From: Sphaerisporangium corydalis
GTDB lineage: Bacteria; Actinomycetota; Actinomycetes; Streptosporangiales; Streptosporangiaceae
Reading direction: 5' to 3'
NCBI RefSeq assembly: GCF_025506355.1
Contig: NZ_JANZYP010000040.1
Span: forward strand, 24,907 to 88,906
Length of the DNA: 64,000 bases
In this document: positions 18,080-27,222 of the stretch, one piece after another
Numbering within the stretch: position 1 is the stretch's first letter
Layout of the letters: every line of letters starts with the position of its first letter
Notes under the pieces: model-generated
Database searches by the model: none
Seen by the model: only the letters and a program-made list of their open reading frames with translations
Told to the model about the DNA's origin: nothing
Made by a program: the position numbers and the translations under genes

Positions 18080-20622
18080 CAGATGACCTTCCTCAGCAGC
18101 CAGGTGTCCTTGGCCCCTCCGCCCAGCGACGAGTTGACGATCATGCTGTCGGGCGGGGCCACGCGGGTCAGCGCGGCCTGCGGGACGATCGACTGGCGGC
18201 CCGTGAACACGAAGGCGCGCAGGTCGATGACGTGCGGGCGCATGCGCTCGCCGTCGAAGGTGGGGTGGGTGGACAGGGCGATGGTCTCCTGGGCCACCCA
18301 CCGCTCCGGCGCGGCGAGGATCTCCTCGCGGACGACCTTGAGCTCCTGCGGGGAGGAGTCCTGCCCGATGATCACGCCTTGGCCGCCGAAGCCGTCGACG
18401 GGCTTGACCACCAGCTCGCCGAGCCGGTCGAGCACGAGCTCGCGGTCGTCGGTGTCGCGGCAGAGATAGGTCGTGACGTTGGCGAGCAGAGGGCGTTCTC
18501 CCAGGTAGTAGTCGATGAGACGCGGCACGTAACGGTACAGGCTCTTGTCGTCGGCGACGCCGTTGCCGGGCGCGTTGGCCAGGGTGAGCGTGCCCCGCTC
18601 GACCGCGTCCAGCAGGGCGGCGCCGATCGGGCTGGCCAGCAGGTCGTCCTCGTCGATCCTGCGGTACAGCACGTCCACGCGGCGCCCGGCCGCGTACACG
18701 ACGCCGTCACGGACGGCCAGCTCGGCGGGCTCGGCGATGATCGCGTCCATCTGCTCGGCCAGCGTCTTGTGCTCGTAGTACGCGGCGTCGGCCGGTCCCG
18801 AGCTGATCACGCCGATGACGGGGTCGCTCACGGGCGAGGACTCCGTCAGGGCGGTGCGCAGCAGGGAGACGGCCTCCCCGGCGTCCAGGACCGCCGAACG
18901 GTCCAGCTCGGGCAGCACGTGCTCGGCCATCCTGCGGTTGCCGACCGCGTAGCCGATGCCGGACGGCACCCGGAGGTTGTCCTCCAGGACGACCCACCGC
19001 CCGGCGCCGTCACGGGCCACGTCCAGCCCGGCGACGGTGCACCTGACCGATCCGGCGTGCACCCGCCAGCCCGCGGGCCGGTAGCCGGGCGACTCGTCGA
19101 CGACCCAGGCGGGGAGCACGCGGTCCTTGATCACCTCGCGCCTGCCGTACACGTCGCGCAGGAAGGCCTCCAGGGCGCGGACGCGCTGCGGCATCCCCTC
19201 CTGGATCTTCGCCCAGTCGTCGGCCGCGACCAGCCGGGGGACCAGGTCGACGGCCATCTTGCGACCGGTGACCGTCTCCTCCAGGATCTCGCCGCCGGGG
19301 CCTCTAGCCTGGAAGGTCATGCCGGTATCGCGCATGTAGCGGTCGCGCGTGATCTCCCGCTCCCGCAGCTCGGCGGACCCGAGCCCGTCGAGCACCTTGA
19401 GCACCGGCTGGTAGGGCGCGCGGACGGTGCCCACGATCACGGCCTCGTCCTGCACCGCGTCGTACCCCTTGAGCAGGCTGGTCTCCATGCCCGGGTTGGG
19501 GCCGCCGAACTCGGCCTGCCAGACGTCGGAGCGGGTCTCGGCGACCAGCAGGTCCACGATGTCGCTCATGGTCCCGCCGCGCTCCAGCACGCGCCGCTGC
19601 CGGGCGGCGGAGCTGCCCTTGGCCAGGGCCTCCTCGGCCAGCGTGGTGACCAGGTCCCAGTCGCCGGTCGCGTCGAGCTGAGGGCGCAGCCCGGCGAGCA
19701 TCCGCCTGACGACCTCGGCGGCCGGGAGCGGTACGCCCTCGACGGGGTCGACGAGCTTGCCCTCCAGGCCCGAGCGCGCCGAGCGCCAGGTGGCCGCGCG
19801 GACCATCTCCATGCGGATGGGGGCCGTCGGGGCGTCGCTCTCGATGGCGTGCAGCTCGCGCAGGACGATCGCGCGGAAGATGCCGGCCAGCAGGACGACC
19901 TTGCCCACGTTGGGGCAGGCGTCGCACATGCGCAGCTCGACCGTGGACACGTGCGCGGACGGGCGGACATCGAAGTAGATCATTCCGGGGTCGCTGATCA
20001 CCCCGGACCGCACGAGGTCGGTGACCATCTGGTCGTACTCGGCGGCCGAGGCGTACCGGCGGACCGGGCCGGTGGTGGGCCACCGGTTCCAGACGAGGGT
20101 GCGGTAGCTGGCGTACCCGCTGTCGGCGCCGAGCCAGTACGGGGAGCTGGCGCTGAGGGCCAGCAGCGGCGGCAGCCACGGGGACACGCGGTGGGCCACC
20201 TCGACCGCGAGATCGCGGTTGGCGACGTCCACGTGCACCTGGGCGCCGCAGATGAGCTGCTCGCGCGTGAGGAGCTGGTAGTCCTCCAGCATCTGCTCGT
20301 AGCGGGCGTTCGGCGAGATCTCCAGGGCGGCCGGGTCGACCAGCGGCACGCCCCCCGCCGCCACGATCCCGAGCCCGAGGCCGTCCGCGGCCTCGATGAC
20401 CGTGCGCCGGAGCGCGGTCAGGTCGTGCCCGAGGTCCTCGAGCCGGACGTACGGGCGGCTGTTGGCCTCGACCACCGACCGCTGCAACTCCTGGGTGAAC
20501 CGCGCCCCCGGTAGCCGCTCAAGGAGGTGACCTGCGCGTGGGACGAGGTGGCGAGTCTCGAGGTCCACAACGTGGAACTCCTCCTCGACGCCTACGGCGA
20601 CCGACTCCGCGAGACCCGACAT
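18079..20622 (-). CDS. GCS2 carboxylate-amine ligase fused to permuted ATP-grasp
   Basis: 847 residues in two ligase modules. Residues 1-370 are a glutamate-cysteine-ligase-2 (YbdK/EgtA-like) domain: VGVEEEFHVVD, SVVEANSRP, CGAQVHVDV, and VELRMCDACPN. About residue 400 to the end is a circularly permuted type 2 ATP-grasp: VLEDNLRVPSGIGYAVGNR, VISSGPADAAYYEH, LANAPGNGVADDKSLYRYVP, VVKPVDGFGGQG and VIDLRAFVFTG. Both modules form amide bonds between amino acids with ATP, so the protein could build a di- or tripeptide. It starts at ATG 20622 with GGATGGTGG upstream and leads the five-gene run. Confidence 0.88.
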   Translation of the reverse strand: MSGLAESVAVGVEEEFHVVDLETRHLVPRAGHLLERLPGARFTQELQRSVVEANSRPYVRLEDLGHDLTALRRTVIEAADGLGLGIVAAGGVPLVDPAALEISPNARYEQMLEDYQLLTREQLICGAQVHVDVANRDLAVEVAHRVSPWLPPLLALSASSPYWLGADSGYASYRTLVWNRWPTTGPVRRYASAAEYDQMVTDLVRSGVISDPGMIYFDVRPSAHVSTVELRMCDACPNVGKVVLLAGIFRAIVLRELHAIESDAPTAPIRMEMVRAATWRSARSGLEGKLVDPVEGVPLPAAEVVRRMLAGLRPQLDATGDWDLVTTLAEEALAKGSSAARQRRVLERGGTMSDIVDLLVAETRSDVWQAEFGGPNPGMETSLLKGYDAVQDEAVIVGTVRAPYQPVLKVLDGLGSAELREREITRDRYMRDTGMTFQARGPGGEILEETVTGRKMAVDLVPRLVAADDWAKIQEGMPQRVRALEAFLRDVYGRREVIKDRVLPAWVVDESPGYRPAGWRVHAGSVRCTVAGLDVARDGAGRWVVLEDNLRVPSGIGYAVGNRRMAEHVLPELDRSAVLDAGEAVSLLRTALTESSPVSDPVIGVISSGPADAAYYEHKTLAEQMDAIIAEPAELAVRDGVVYAAGRRVDVLYRRIDEDDLLASPIGAALLDAVERGTLTLANAPGNGVADDKSLYRYVPRLIDYYLGERPLLANVTTYLCRDTDDRELVLDRLGELVVKPVDGFGGQGVIIGQDSSPQELKVVREEILAAPERWVAQETIALSTHPTFDGERMRPHVIDLRAFVFTGRQSIVPQAALTRVAPPDSMIVNSSLGGGAKDTWLLRKVI

Positions 20623-20832
20623 TCCACCATCCTTACCGCTTTAAAAAGGGGTGTTTCAGGGGCTTCTGCCCAGAAACTACCCAATTCCACGTCACTATCG
20701 GACTCTTCAAACTGTGATTTCCCTGGCCACCGCCCGGATCGCGCCGCCCTGCCCGGGATGGCGCCGCCCTGCCCGGGGACGGCGGCGTCCGAAAGCCCAG
20801 TGCCCCCACGAGGGCCGGTCATGCCCCGGCGC

Positions 20833-21414
20833 TCAGTCCCGGCGTCCGCCCGGGGCCGCGAGGGAGACCAGCAGCGCGTCGATCGCGTCGAGCCGCCGGT
20901 TCAGCGCGGCGATGTCGTCCTTGTCGGCGCTCTGCTCCTCCGGCTTGAGGGTGAGCACCAGCTGGCCGGTCTCGGCCAGCTCGCCGATCGCGATCTCGGC
21001 CATGTCGTCGCCGTTCTGCATCCGGATCGCGTGTTCGAGCTGCTGGGGGTGGATCCCGAGGCGGCGCAGGTTCTCGGTCATGGGCCGCCCGTCCCGGATG
21101 ACCACGGTCGAGGTGCCGTGCAGGATCCGCGAGACGCGTTCGTAGCGCACGGCCAGGTGGTTGAGCAGCTCGTTGGTCCCCACCAGGGCGACGGCCCCGA
21201 CGACGCCCCCGAGGAGGCTGTTGTCGGAGCCGATCACGGCGTTCTGCACGACGTTGGAGAGCAGGAAGATCACCACGAAGTCGAAGGTGGTCATCCCGGC
21301 GAGGTCACGCTTGCCGACCAGCCGGAAGATCACCACGATCAGGGCGTACACCAGAATGGTGCGGATGAGCTTCTCGACCACAGGGATCTGAATCGTTAGC
21401 ATATCGTGCCACAC
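20833..21414 (-). CDS. DUF421 (YetF-like) membrane protein
   Basis: 193 residues. Three N-terminal membrane helices (LIRTILVYALIVVIFRLVG; FDFVVIFLLSNVVQNAV; LLGGVVGAVALVGTNELLNH) precede the DUF421 cytoplasmic domain with ILHGTSTVVIRDGRPMTENLRR shortened in the family to V-I-x-x-G. The C-terminus is charged. Function unknown. Start: GTG 21414 is chosen because GGAGG lies six bases upstream; ATG 21402 is internal. It is the last gene before the minus-strand ligase operon, 210 bases from its start, and lies 59 bases behind the FAD oxidase, so it may be read with the polyamine genes. Confidence 0.85.
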   Translation of the reverse strand: MWHDMLTIQIPVVEKLIRTILVYALIVVIFRLVGKRDLAGMTTFDFVVIFLLSNVVQNAVIGSDNSLLGGVVGAVALVGTNELLNHLAVRYERVSRILHGTSTVVIRDGRPMTENLRRLGIHPQQLEHAIRMQNGDDMAEIAIGELAETGQLVLTLKPEEQSADKDDIAALNRRLDAIDALLVSLAAPGGRRD

Positions 21415-21473
21415 GGGATGCCTCCTCGTCGGGGCCGCGGAGCGGGGTCTCCGACGAGTCTCCTCCGGCGGCG

Positions 21474-22877
21474 CTAGGAGTCGAAGCCCAGCCCCAGCCG
21501 GTCCAGGGTCCGGAGCCACAGGTCGCGGCGTCCCTGGTGCGCGTCCGCCCGGGCGATCGACCGGCGGGTGAGCTGGATGACGCCCGACCTGACCGGCTCG
21601 GGCGGGAACGGCACCGGCTTCTCGCGCACCATCCGGAGCCCGGTGCGCTCGGTCGGCTCCCCCGACAGCAGGTCCAGCATCACGTCCGCGCCGAACCGCG
21701 TCGCCCCCACGCCCAGCCCGGTGTAGCCCACCGCGTAGGCCAGCCGTCCCTTGTGCGCCGTACCGAAGAACGCGCTGAACCGGCTGCAGGTGTCGATCAC
21801 CCCGCCCCAGCGGTGGGTGAACCGCACGCCCGCGAGCTGCGGGAACGTCGCGTAGAAGTGCCGGGCCAGGGTCGTGAACGTGGCGTCCCGCTGCTCGTAC
21901 TCCTCCTTGACCCGTCCCCCGTTGTGGTACACCGCGTCGTACCCGCCCCACAGGATCCTGTTGTCGTCGGTGAGCCGGTAGTAGTGGAACTGGTTGGCGC
22001 TGTCGCCGATGCCCTGCCGGTTGCGCCAGCCGATCGCGGCGAGTTGCCCGGCGGTCAGCGGCTCGGTCATCAGCGCGTAGTCGTACACCGGCACCAGATA
22101 GTTGCGCAGCCGGCCGAGCAGCGGCGGGAAGACCCCCGTCCCGAGGGCCACCCTGCCCGCGCGCACCGTGCCGTGCGGGGTGACCAGCTCCAGGGCCGCC
22201 CCGTCGCCGGTGATCGACCGTACGGGGGTGTGCTCGTGGACGCGCACGCCGAGCGACAGGCACGCCTCCCGCAGGCCCCACGCGAGCCGCGCCGGGTCGA
22301 GCATCGCGCAGCCGTCGCGGTCCCACTGGCCGCCGACGTACGTCGGCGAGTCCACCTCGGCGCGCACCTCCCCTGCGTCCAGCATCGTCAGGTCAAGGCC
22401 CAGCCGGCGGGCGACCTCGGTGTCCTCGGCCAGCCCGTCGAGCTGCCACGGCTCGGTGGCCACGTGCAGCTCGCCGGTGCGCTCGAACGAGCAGTCGATG
22501 CCGTACCGCGCGACCGTCCGCCCGATCTCGTCGAGGTTCTGGGCGCCGAACCGCACGAGCGTGGAGATCTCCGCGGGCCAGCGGGCCAGGCCGTTGCCGA
22601 GCCCGTGGGTGAGGCTGGCGGCGCAGAACCCGCCGTTGCGTCCCGACGCCGCCCAGCCGGCCCGCCGTGCCTCCAGCAGGACCACGTCCGCCGAAGGGTC
22701 GCGCTCCTTGGCCAGCAGGGCGGTCCACAGGCCGGTGAACCCGCCGCCGACCACCGCGAGGTCGGCCCGCGCCGGCCCCGGCAGCCGCTCCGACGGCTCG
22801 GGTCTCCCCGGCCGGTCCAGCCAGTACGGCTTACGCTCCGCGTCGGCCAGTGCTTTCAGCGGATCCACGAATTCCAC
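21474..22877 (-). CDS. FAD-dependent amine oxidase, PuuB-like
   Basis: 467 residues of the D-amino-acid-oxidase (DAO) superfamily. The dinucleotide fold is DLAVVGGGFTGLWTALLAKE, followed by ASGRNGGFCAA, a GELHVATEP strand, a QWDRDGCAMLDPARLA substrate-domain segment and a C-terminal FAD-contacting VGYTGLGVGAT. The best functional guess is oxidation of putrescine or gamma-glutamylputrescine, based on the RNGGF motif typical of PuuB-like enzymes and on the adjoining PotABCD importer and aminobutyraldehyde dehydrogenase. Start GTG 22877. It follows the permease gene by 57 bases. Confidence 0.85.
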   Translation of the reverse strand: MEFVDPLKALADAERKPYWLDRPGRPEPSERLPGPARADLAVVGGGFTGLWTALLAKERDPSADVVLLEARRAGWAASGRNGGFCAASLTHGLGNGLARWPAEISTLVRFGAQNLDEIGRTVARYGIDCSFERTGELHVATEPWQLDGLAEDTEVARRLGLDLTMLDAGEVRAEVDSPTYVGGQWDRDGCAMLDPARLAWGLREACLSLGVRVHEHTPVRSITGDGAALELVTPHGTVRAGRVALGTGVFPPLLGRLRNYLVPVYDYALMTEPLTAGQLAAIGWRNRQGIGDSANQFHYYRLTDDNRILWGGYDAVYHNGGRVKEEYEQRDATFTTLARHFYATFPQLAGVRFTHRWGGVIDTCSRFSAFFGTAHKGRLAYAVGYTGLGVGATRFGADVMLDLLSGEPTERTGLRMVREKPVPFPPEPVRSGVIQLTRRSIARADAHQGRRDLWLRTLDRLGLGFDS

Positions 22878-22934
22878 GTCCCCACGAATCAGGTCTCGCC
22901 CGGTCTCCCCGGCCCGCGCCGGATGCCCCGCGCG

Positions 22935-23798
22935 TCAGGAGCGGCGCCGGGAGGTCAGCGTGTTGACCACGGCGATGGCCACGCCGACCGCGAAGATCAG
23001 CGTGCCGAGGATGTTGACCTGCGGCGGCACCCCGATGCGGACCGCGCCGTAGATCCACAGCGGGAAGGTGATCGTCGCGCCGCTGGTGAACTGGGTGATG
23101 ACGAAGTCGTCGATCGACAGGGCGAAGGCGAGCAGCGCACCGGAGACGACGCCCGGCAGGATCATCGGGAACGTGACCCGCCAGAACGTGATCCACGTCG
23201 AGGCGCCGAGGTCGCGCGCGGCCTCCTCGATCGACCCGTCCAGGCCCACGACGCGCGCCCGCACGGTCACCGCGACGAACGACACCGAGAACAGCACGTG
23301 CGCGAGCACGATCGTCGTGTACCCGGTCTGCACGCCGAGGCTGATGAACAGCGACAGCAGCGAGGCGCCCATGACCAGCTCGGGCGAGGAGATCGCCGCG
23401 AACATCACCAGGTTGGTGGCGGCCTGGCCGCGGAAGCGGTAGCGGCCGAGCGCGATGCCCATCAGCGTGCCGAGCACGGTGGTGACCAGGGTGGCCAGCA
23501 GCGCGATGGAGATCGAGTTCGTCACGGCGGTGGTGAGGTCGGGGTAGTCGCCGAGCCGTCCCCACCACTTCAGCGTGAAGCCCTGCCAGCTCACGTTGGA
23601 CTTGCTCTTGGTGTCGTTGAAGCCGAACGCGATCATGACCGCGATCGGGGCGAACAGCCACAGCAGGACCAGCCAGGTGTAGCCGAACAGCAGGCGGTCG
23701 CCCCACCGGACCCGCCTGCGGCGCAGCGGCCCGACCGAGGGCGTCACGGTGCCGGGGCCGGCCTCGGCCGGCGGCGCGGGACTGAGCGGCCCGCTCAT
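22935..23798 (-). CDS. potC: Spermidine/putrescine ABC permease, PotC-like
   Basis: 287 residues with a Pro/Gly-rich cytoplasmic head, then six predicted membrane helices starting at LLFGYTWLVLLWLFAPIAVMI. The binding-protein-dependent permease EAA loop reads EEAARDLGASTWITFWRVTF with the conserved Gly, and IDDFVITQFTSG is typical of PotC. It forms the channel with PotB. Its ATG overlaps the TGA of potB by four bases (ATGA). Confidence 0.9.
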   Translation of the reverse strand: MSGPLSPAPPAEAGPGTVTPSVGPLRRRRVRWGDRLLFGYTWLVLLWLFAPIAVMIAFGFNDTKSKSNVSWQGFTLKWWGRLGDYPDLTTAVTNSISIALLATLVTTVLGTLMGIALGRYRFRGQAATNLVMFAAISSPELVMGASLLSLFISLGVQTGYTTIVLAHVLFSVSFVAVTVRARVVGLDGSIEEAARDLGASTWITFWRVTFPMILPGVVSGALLAFALSIDDFVITQFTSGATITFPLWIYGAVRIGVPPQVNILGTLIFAVGVAIAVVNTLTSRRRS

Positions 23799-24649
23799 CG
23801 CGCCGCCGCCTCGAGGACGTTCTCGGTGCCGAGGGCCTTCGCGTAGACGAAGATGCCGATGAGCATGGCCGCCATCAGCGTGAACGACAGCGCGGCGCCG
23901 GCCGGATAGTCGTTGTTCACGAGGTACTCCGTCTGGATGATGTTGCCGATCATCGTGTTGGACGGGCCGCCGAGGATGGAGGCGTTGACGTAGTCCGAGG
24001 TCATCGGGACGAACGTCATCAGCACCCCGGCGAACACGCCCGGCAGCGAGAGCGGGAGCACGATCTTGGTGAACGAGTCGCGGGCGGTGGAGTACAGGTC
24101 GTAGGACGCCTCGACGACCCGGGGGTCCACCCGCTCCAGCGCCACGTAGATCGGCAGGATCATGAACGGCAGGTAGTTGTAGGTGAGGCCGCCCACCACC
24201 GCCACCGTCGTCTGCAGCACGTGGAAGCCGGCCGGCACCAGGCCGAGGTCCTTCAGCGGCTGGAGCAGGATGCCGTCGTCGGCGAGCAGGAACTTCCACG
24301 AGACGGTCCGCAGCACGAACGACACGAAGAACGGCAGCAGCACCAGCAGCAGGTACGTCGACTTGCGCGCGCCGCCCTTGAACGCGATCCAGTAGGCCAC
24401 CGGGTAGGCCAGCGCGATCGTCAGCAGCGTCCCCGCCAGGCCGTACCCGGCCGACCGCAGGAACTGCGTCTTGTACTCGACCAGCGCGTCGGTGAAGTTG
24501 GCCAGGTGGAAGGTCTGGACGAAGCCGTTCACGACATCGCCCTCCTGGGTGGAGACCGAGGCCATGAAGACCAGCGGCACCACCAGGAAGATCACCAGCC
24601 AGAGCCCGCCCGGCAGGATGAGAAGGTACGGCGCGATCTTGCGTCTCAT
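23795..24649 (-). CDS. potB: Spermidine/putrescine ABC permease, PotB-like
   Basis: 284 residues, six membrane helices beginning IAPYLLILPGGLWLVIFLVV. The EAA loop reads VEASYDLYSTARDSFTKIVL, and the MTFVPMTSDYVNASILGG segment is typical of PotB. It pairs with PotC and docks the PotA ATPase through the EAA loop. The start ATG is four bases after the potD stop, with an AAGGCTAGGA ribosome site that overlaps the end of potD. Confidence 0.92.
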   Translation of the reverse strand: MRRKIAPYLLILPGGLWLVIFLVVPLVFMASVSTQEGDVVNGFVQTFHLANFTDALVEYKTQFLRSAGYGLAGTLLTIALAYPVAYWIAFKGGARKSTYLLLVLLPFFVSFVLRTVSWKFLLADDGILLQPLKDLGLVPAGFHVLQTTVAVVGGLTYNYLPFMILPIYVALERVDPRVVEASYDLYSTARDSFTKIVLPLSLPGVFAGVLMTFVPMTSDYVNASILGGPSNTMIGNIIQTEYLVNNDYPAGAALSFTLMAAMLIGIFVYAKALGTENVLEAAAR

Positions 24650-24653
24650 GGTC

Positions 24654-25916
24654 CTAGCCTTGGGTGATCGGCTGGAAGATTCCTTCGAAGACCTTCTCCT
24701 CGGCGGACGTCAGCGTCTTGTAGGAGCGCAGCTTGGCCATGTCGGCCTCGGAGGGGTAGATCAGCGGGCTGCTCGCCATCAGCTCCAGCGACTTCTTCTC
24801 GTCACCGCTGGCCTTGTCGGCCTCGGCCTTGACCAGGGCCTGGGTGGCGGGCACCGGGGTGATGTAGGTGATGTACTTCGCCAGCGTGGCGGCGACCTCG
24901 GGCTGGTAGACGAAGTCCATCATGGCGAGCGCGTCGACCGGGTTCTGCGCGGTCTTCGGGATGCACATGTTGTCGGTCCAGATGTTGCCGCCCTCGTCGG
25001 GGACGACGAACTTCAGGTCCTGGCCCTCGGCGACCTGCTGGTAGATGTCCCCCGACCAGGCCATGCAGATCCAGATGTCACCGCGGACCAGCGCGTCCAC
25101 GTAGTCGTTCTCATAGTATTTCCGGACGATTCCGGCGTCGCGCTGCTCCTGCAGCTTGACCCCGGCCTTCTCCCAGTCCGCCTGGACGGACTTGTCCGGG
25201 TCGATGCCCAGCAGGAACATCCCGAAGTTGGCGATCTCCTGGCTGTCGAGCAGCATCCCGACCTTGCCCTTGTACTTGGGGTTCCAGAGCTCCTTGATGC
25301 TCGTGACATCCCCGTCGATGTACTTCGGGTTGTACGCGATGCCCGTCAGGCCCGACTGCCACGGAACGGTGTAGGTGTTGTTCGGGTCGAACGTCGGGTT
25401 CTTGTAGCGGGCGCCCGCGTTGGCGGCGAAGTTCGGCAGCTTGGAGTGGTCGAGCTGGACCAGGTACCCGAGGGCGATGGCCCGGCCGAGCTGGATGCCG
25501 TTGGTCATGACCATCAGGTCGTAGCCGATGTCCTGGCCGGCGCTGAGCTGCGGCTGGATCTTGCCGAACCAGGTGGAGTTGTCCTGGATCGCCTCCTGGT
25601 AGGTCACCTTGATCCCGGTGTCCTTGGTGAACTTCTCCAGGGTCGGGTACTTCTTTCCCTCTTTGTCGATGTAGAGGGGCCAGTTGGCGAAGCGCAGCGT
25701 GCCGGTCTTCTTCTTGTCGGCCCAGTACCCTGCGGCGGCGCTCGCCTGCGGGGCCGCGACCTTCTTCCCCTGGACGCCGCAGGCGGCGAGGCCGAGAGCG
25801 GCGGCGGACAGGCCCGCCACGCGCAGGGCGTCGCGGCGGGTGATCGGGGAGCCGGTCCGCCCGCGACTCTGGGTCAGGCCACGCAGGAACGCGAGGTCAC
25901 GAGGAGTGTTGGTCAT
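24654..25916 (-). CDS. potD: Polyamine-binding lipoprotein, PotD-like
   Basis: 420 residues. The N-terminus has twin arginines (ITRRDALRVAG), a hydrophobic stretch and a lipobox LAAC, so export is probably by Tat with lipid anchoring outside the membrane. The mature protein is a periplasmic-binding fold: LRFANWPLYID, TGIKVTYQEAIQDN, GYDLMVMTN, MAWSGDIYQ and FVVPDEGGNIWTDNMCIPK, the last lining the polyamine pocket in this family. Start ATG 25916 lies eight bases after potA; frames further upstream are read-through of potA. Confidence 0.92.
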   Translation of the reverse strand: MTNTPRDLAFLRGLTQSRGRTGSPITRRDALRVAGLSAAALGLAACGVQGKKVAAPQASAAAGYWADKKKTGTLRFANWPLYIDKEGKKYPTLEKFTKDTGIKVTYQEAIQDNSTWFGKIQPQLSAGQDIGYDLMVMTNGIQLGRAIALGYLVQLDHSKLPNFAANAGARYKNPTFDPNNTYTVPWQSGLTGIAYNPKYIDGDVTSIKELWNPKYKGKVGMLLDSQEIANFGMFLLGIDPDKSVQADWEKAGVKLQEQRDAGIVRKYYENDYVDALVRGDIWICMAWSGDIYQQVAEGQDLKFVVPDEGGNIWTDNMCIPKTAQNPVDALAMMDFVYQPEVAATLAKYITYITPVPATQALVKAEADKASGDEKKSLELMASSPLIYPSEADMAKLRSYKTLTSAEEKVFEGIFQPITQG

Positions 25917-25924
25917 GAGGTGGG

Positions 25925-27076
25925 TCAACTTCCTATCGCGTACGAGTGTTGCGGCTGCCACGACAGCCAGACCGAGTCACCGCGCTCGGCCGTGATGCTG
26001 CTGTCCCTGGCGTTCTGCTCGAAGACCGTGAACTCGGCACCGCCGGCGAGGTTCACGGCGTAGCTGTTGTAGGTGCCGAGGTAGACGACCTCGGCCACGG
26101 TGCCGCGCACGGCGCTGACGTCCGACGCCGGCTCCTCGTGCGAGATCCTGATCTTCTCCGGGCGCACGGTCACCTCGACCGCGCCCCCCTGCAGGGTGCC
26201 CTCGGCCACCGGGACCAGCACCCGGTCACGGTCACCGACCTTGATGATGGCCGTGCCGTCGTGGACGTCCTCCGCCGTGCCGCTCAGCAGGTTGGAGGTG
26301 CCGATGAACCCCGCGACGAACTTGCTCGCCGGGCGCTCGTAGATCTCCCTGGGCCCCGCGAGCTGCTCGACCAGGCCGTCGTTCATGACGGCGATGCGGT
26401 CGCTCATCGTGAGCGCCTCGTTCTGGTCGTGGGTGACGTAGACGAAGGTGATGCCGACCTCGCGCTGGATCCGCTTCAGCTCGATCTGCATCTGCTGGCG
26501 CAGCTTCAGGTCCAGCGCGCCGAGCGGCTCGTCCAGCAGCAGGGCCCTCGGGTTGTTGACCAGGGCGCGCGCCAGCGCGACCCGCTGCTGCTGGCCGCCC
26601 GACATCTCCCGAGGGCGGCGCTTCTCCCGGCCGGTGAGGTCGACGATCTCCAGCATCTCGCCGACCCGCCGCTTGATCTCCTCGTCGGGGACGCGCTTGC
26701 GCCGCAGCCCGAACGCCACGTTCTCCCAGACGTTCATGTGTGGGAACAGCGCGTAGGACTGGAAGACCATGTTCACGTCGCGCTTGTTCGGCGGGACGTC
26801 GGTGACGTCCTGACCGTGCAGCCGGACGGTGCCCCGGGTGGGATCCTCGAACCCGGCGATCATACGCATCGTGGTGGTCTTGCCGCACCCGGAGGGGCCG
26901 AGCATCGAGAAGAACTCGCCCTCGGTGATCGACAGGCTGACCCCCTTGACCGCCTGTACGACCTCGCCGTGCGCTAGGTATTCCTTGACGACCCCGTCGA
27001 GTTCGATGGCGGGCACCGGGGAGATGTCGGAAGCGGCCGCGGAGGCTGCCTCCTCGCCCGCCTGGATTTCGGTCAT
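25925..27076 (-). CDS. potA: Spermidine/putrescine ABC ATPase, PotA-like
   Basis: 383 residues. Walker [16 protein letters not shown]-loop [13 protein letters not shown], signature [15 protein letters not shown], Walker [14 protein letters not shown] and switch His [10 protein letters not shown] are all intact. A C-terminal TOBE domain (about 290-375) includes [11 protein letters not shown]. It energises uptake through PotBC. First gene of the importer; order potA-potD-potB-potC-oxidase, all tightly spaced on the minus strand. It lies 146 bases downstream of the dehydrogenase stop and may be read with it. Confidence 0.95.
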   Translation of the reverse strand: MTEIQAGEEAASAAASDISPVPAIELDGVVKEYLAHGEVVQAVKGVSLSITEGEFFSMLGPSGCGKTTTMRMIAGFEDPTRGTVRLHGQDVTDVPPNKRDVNMVFQSYALFPHMNVWENVAFGLRRKRVPDEEIKRRVGEMLEIVDLTGREKRRPREMSGGQQQRVALARALVNNPRALLLDEPLGALDLKLRQQMQIELKRIQREVGITFVYVTHDQNEALTMSDRIAVMNDGLVEQLAGPREIYERPASKFVAGFIGTSNLLSGTAEDVHDGTAIIKVGDRDRVLVPVAEGTLQGGAVEVTVRPEKIRISHEEPASDVSAVRGTVAEVVYLGTYNSYAVNLAGGAEFTVFEQNARDSSITAERGDSVWLSWQPQHSYAIGS

Positions 27077-27136
27077 TCCAGGGCTATCCCTCTTCTATGT
27101 CGGCGATGGTGCGCCGATGTAGTGAGTGTCAGTTGC

Positions 27137-27191
27137 CGTGATGGTCGTTCGCCGATGTGCTTCGTGATCAGATGTCGTGATGGTCGTTCGC
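27137..27191. repeat. Short direct repeat, 39-bp period
   Basis: The 16-mer CGTGATGGTCGTTCGC occurs at 27137-27152 and again at 27176-27191, in the gap between the dehydrogenase and potA. Related CGATGT words surround it. No hairpin terminator is seen here. Confidence 0.6.
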
Positions 27192-27222
27192 TGTGCCGGA
27201 TGCTCGGGTGCTCGGGTGCCGG

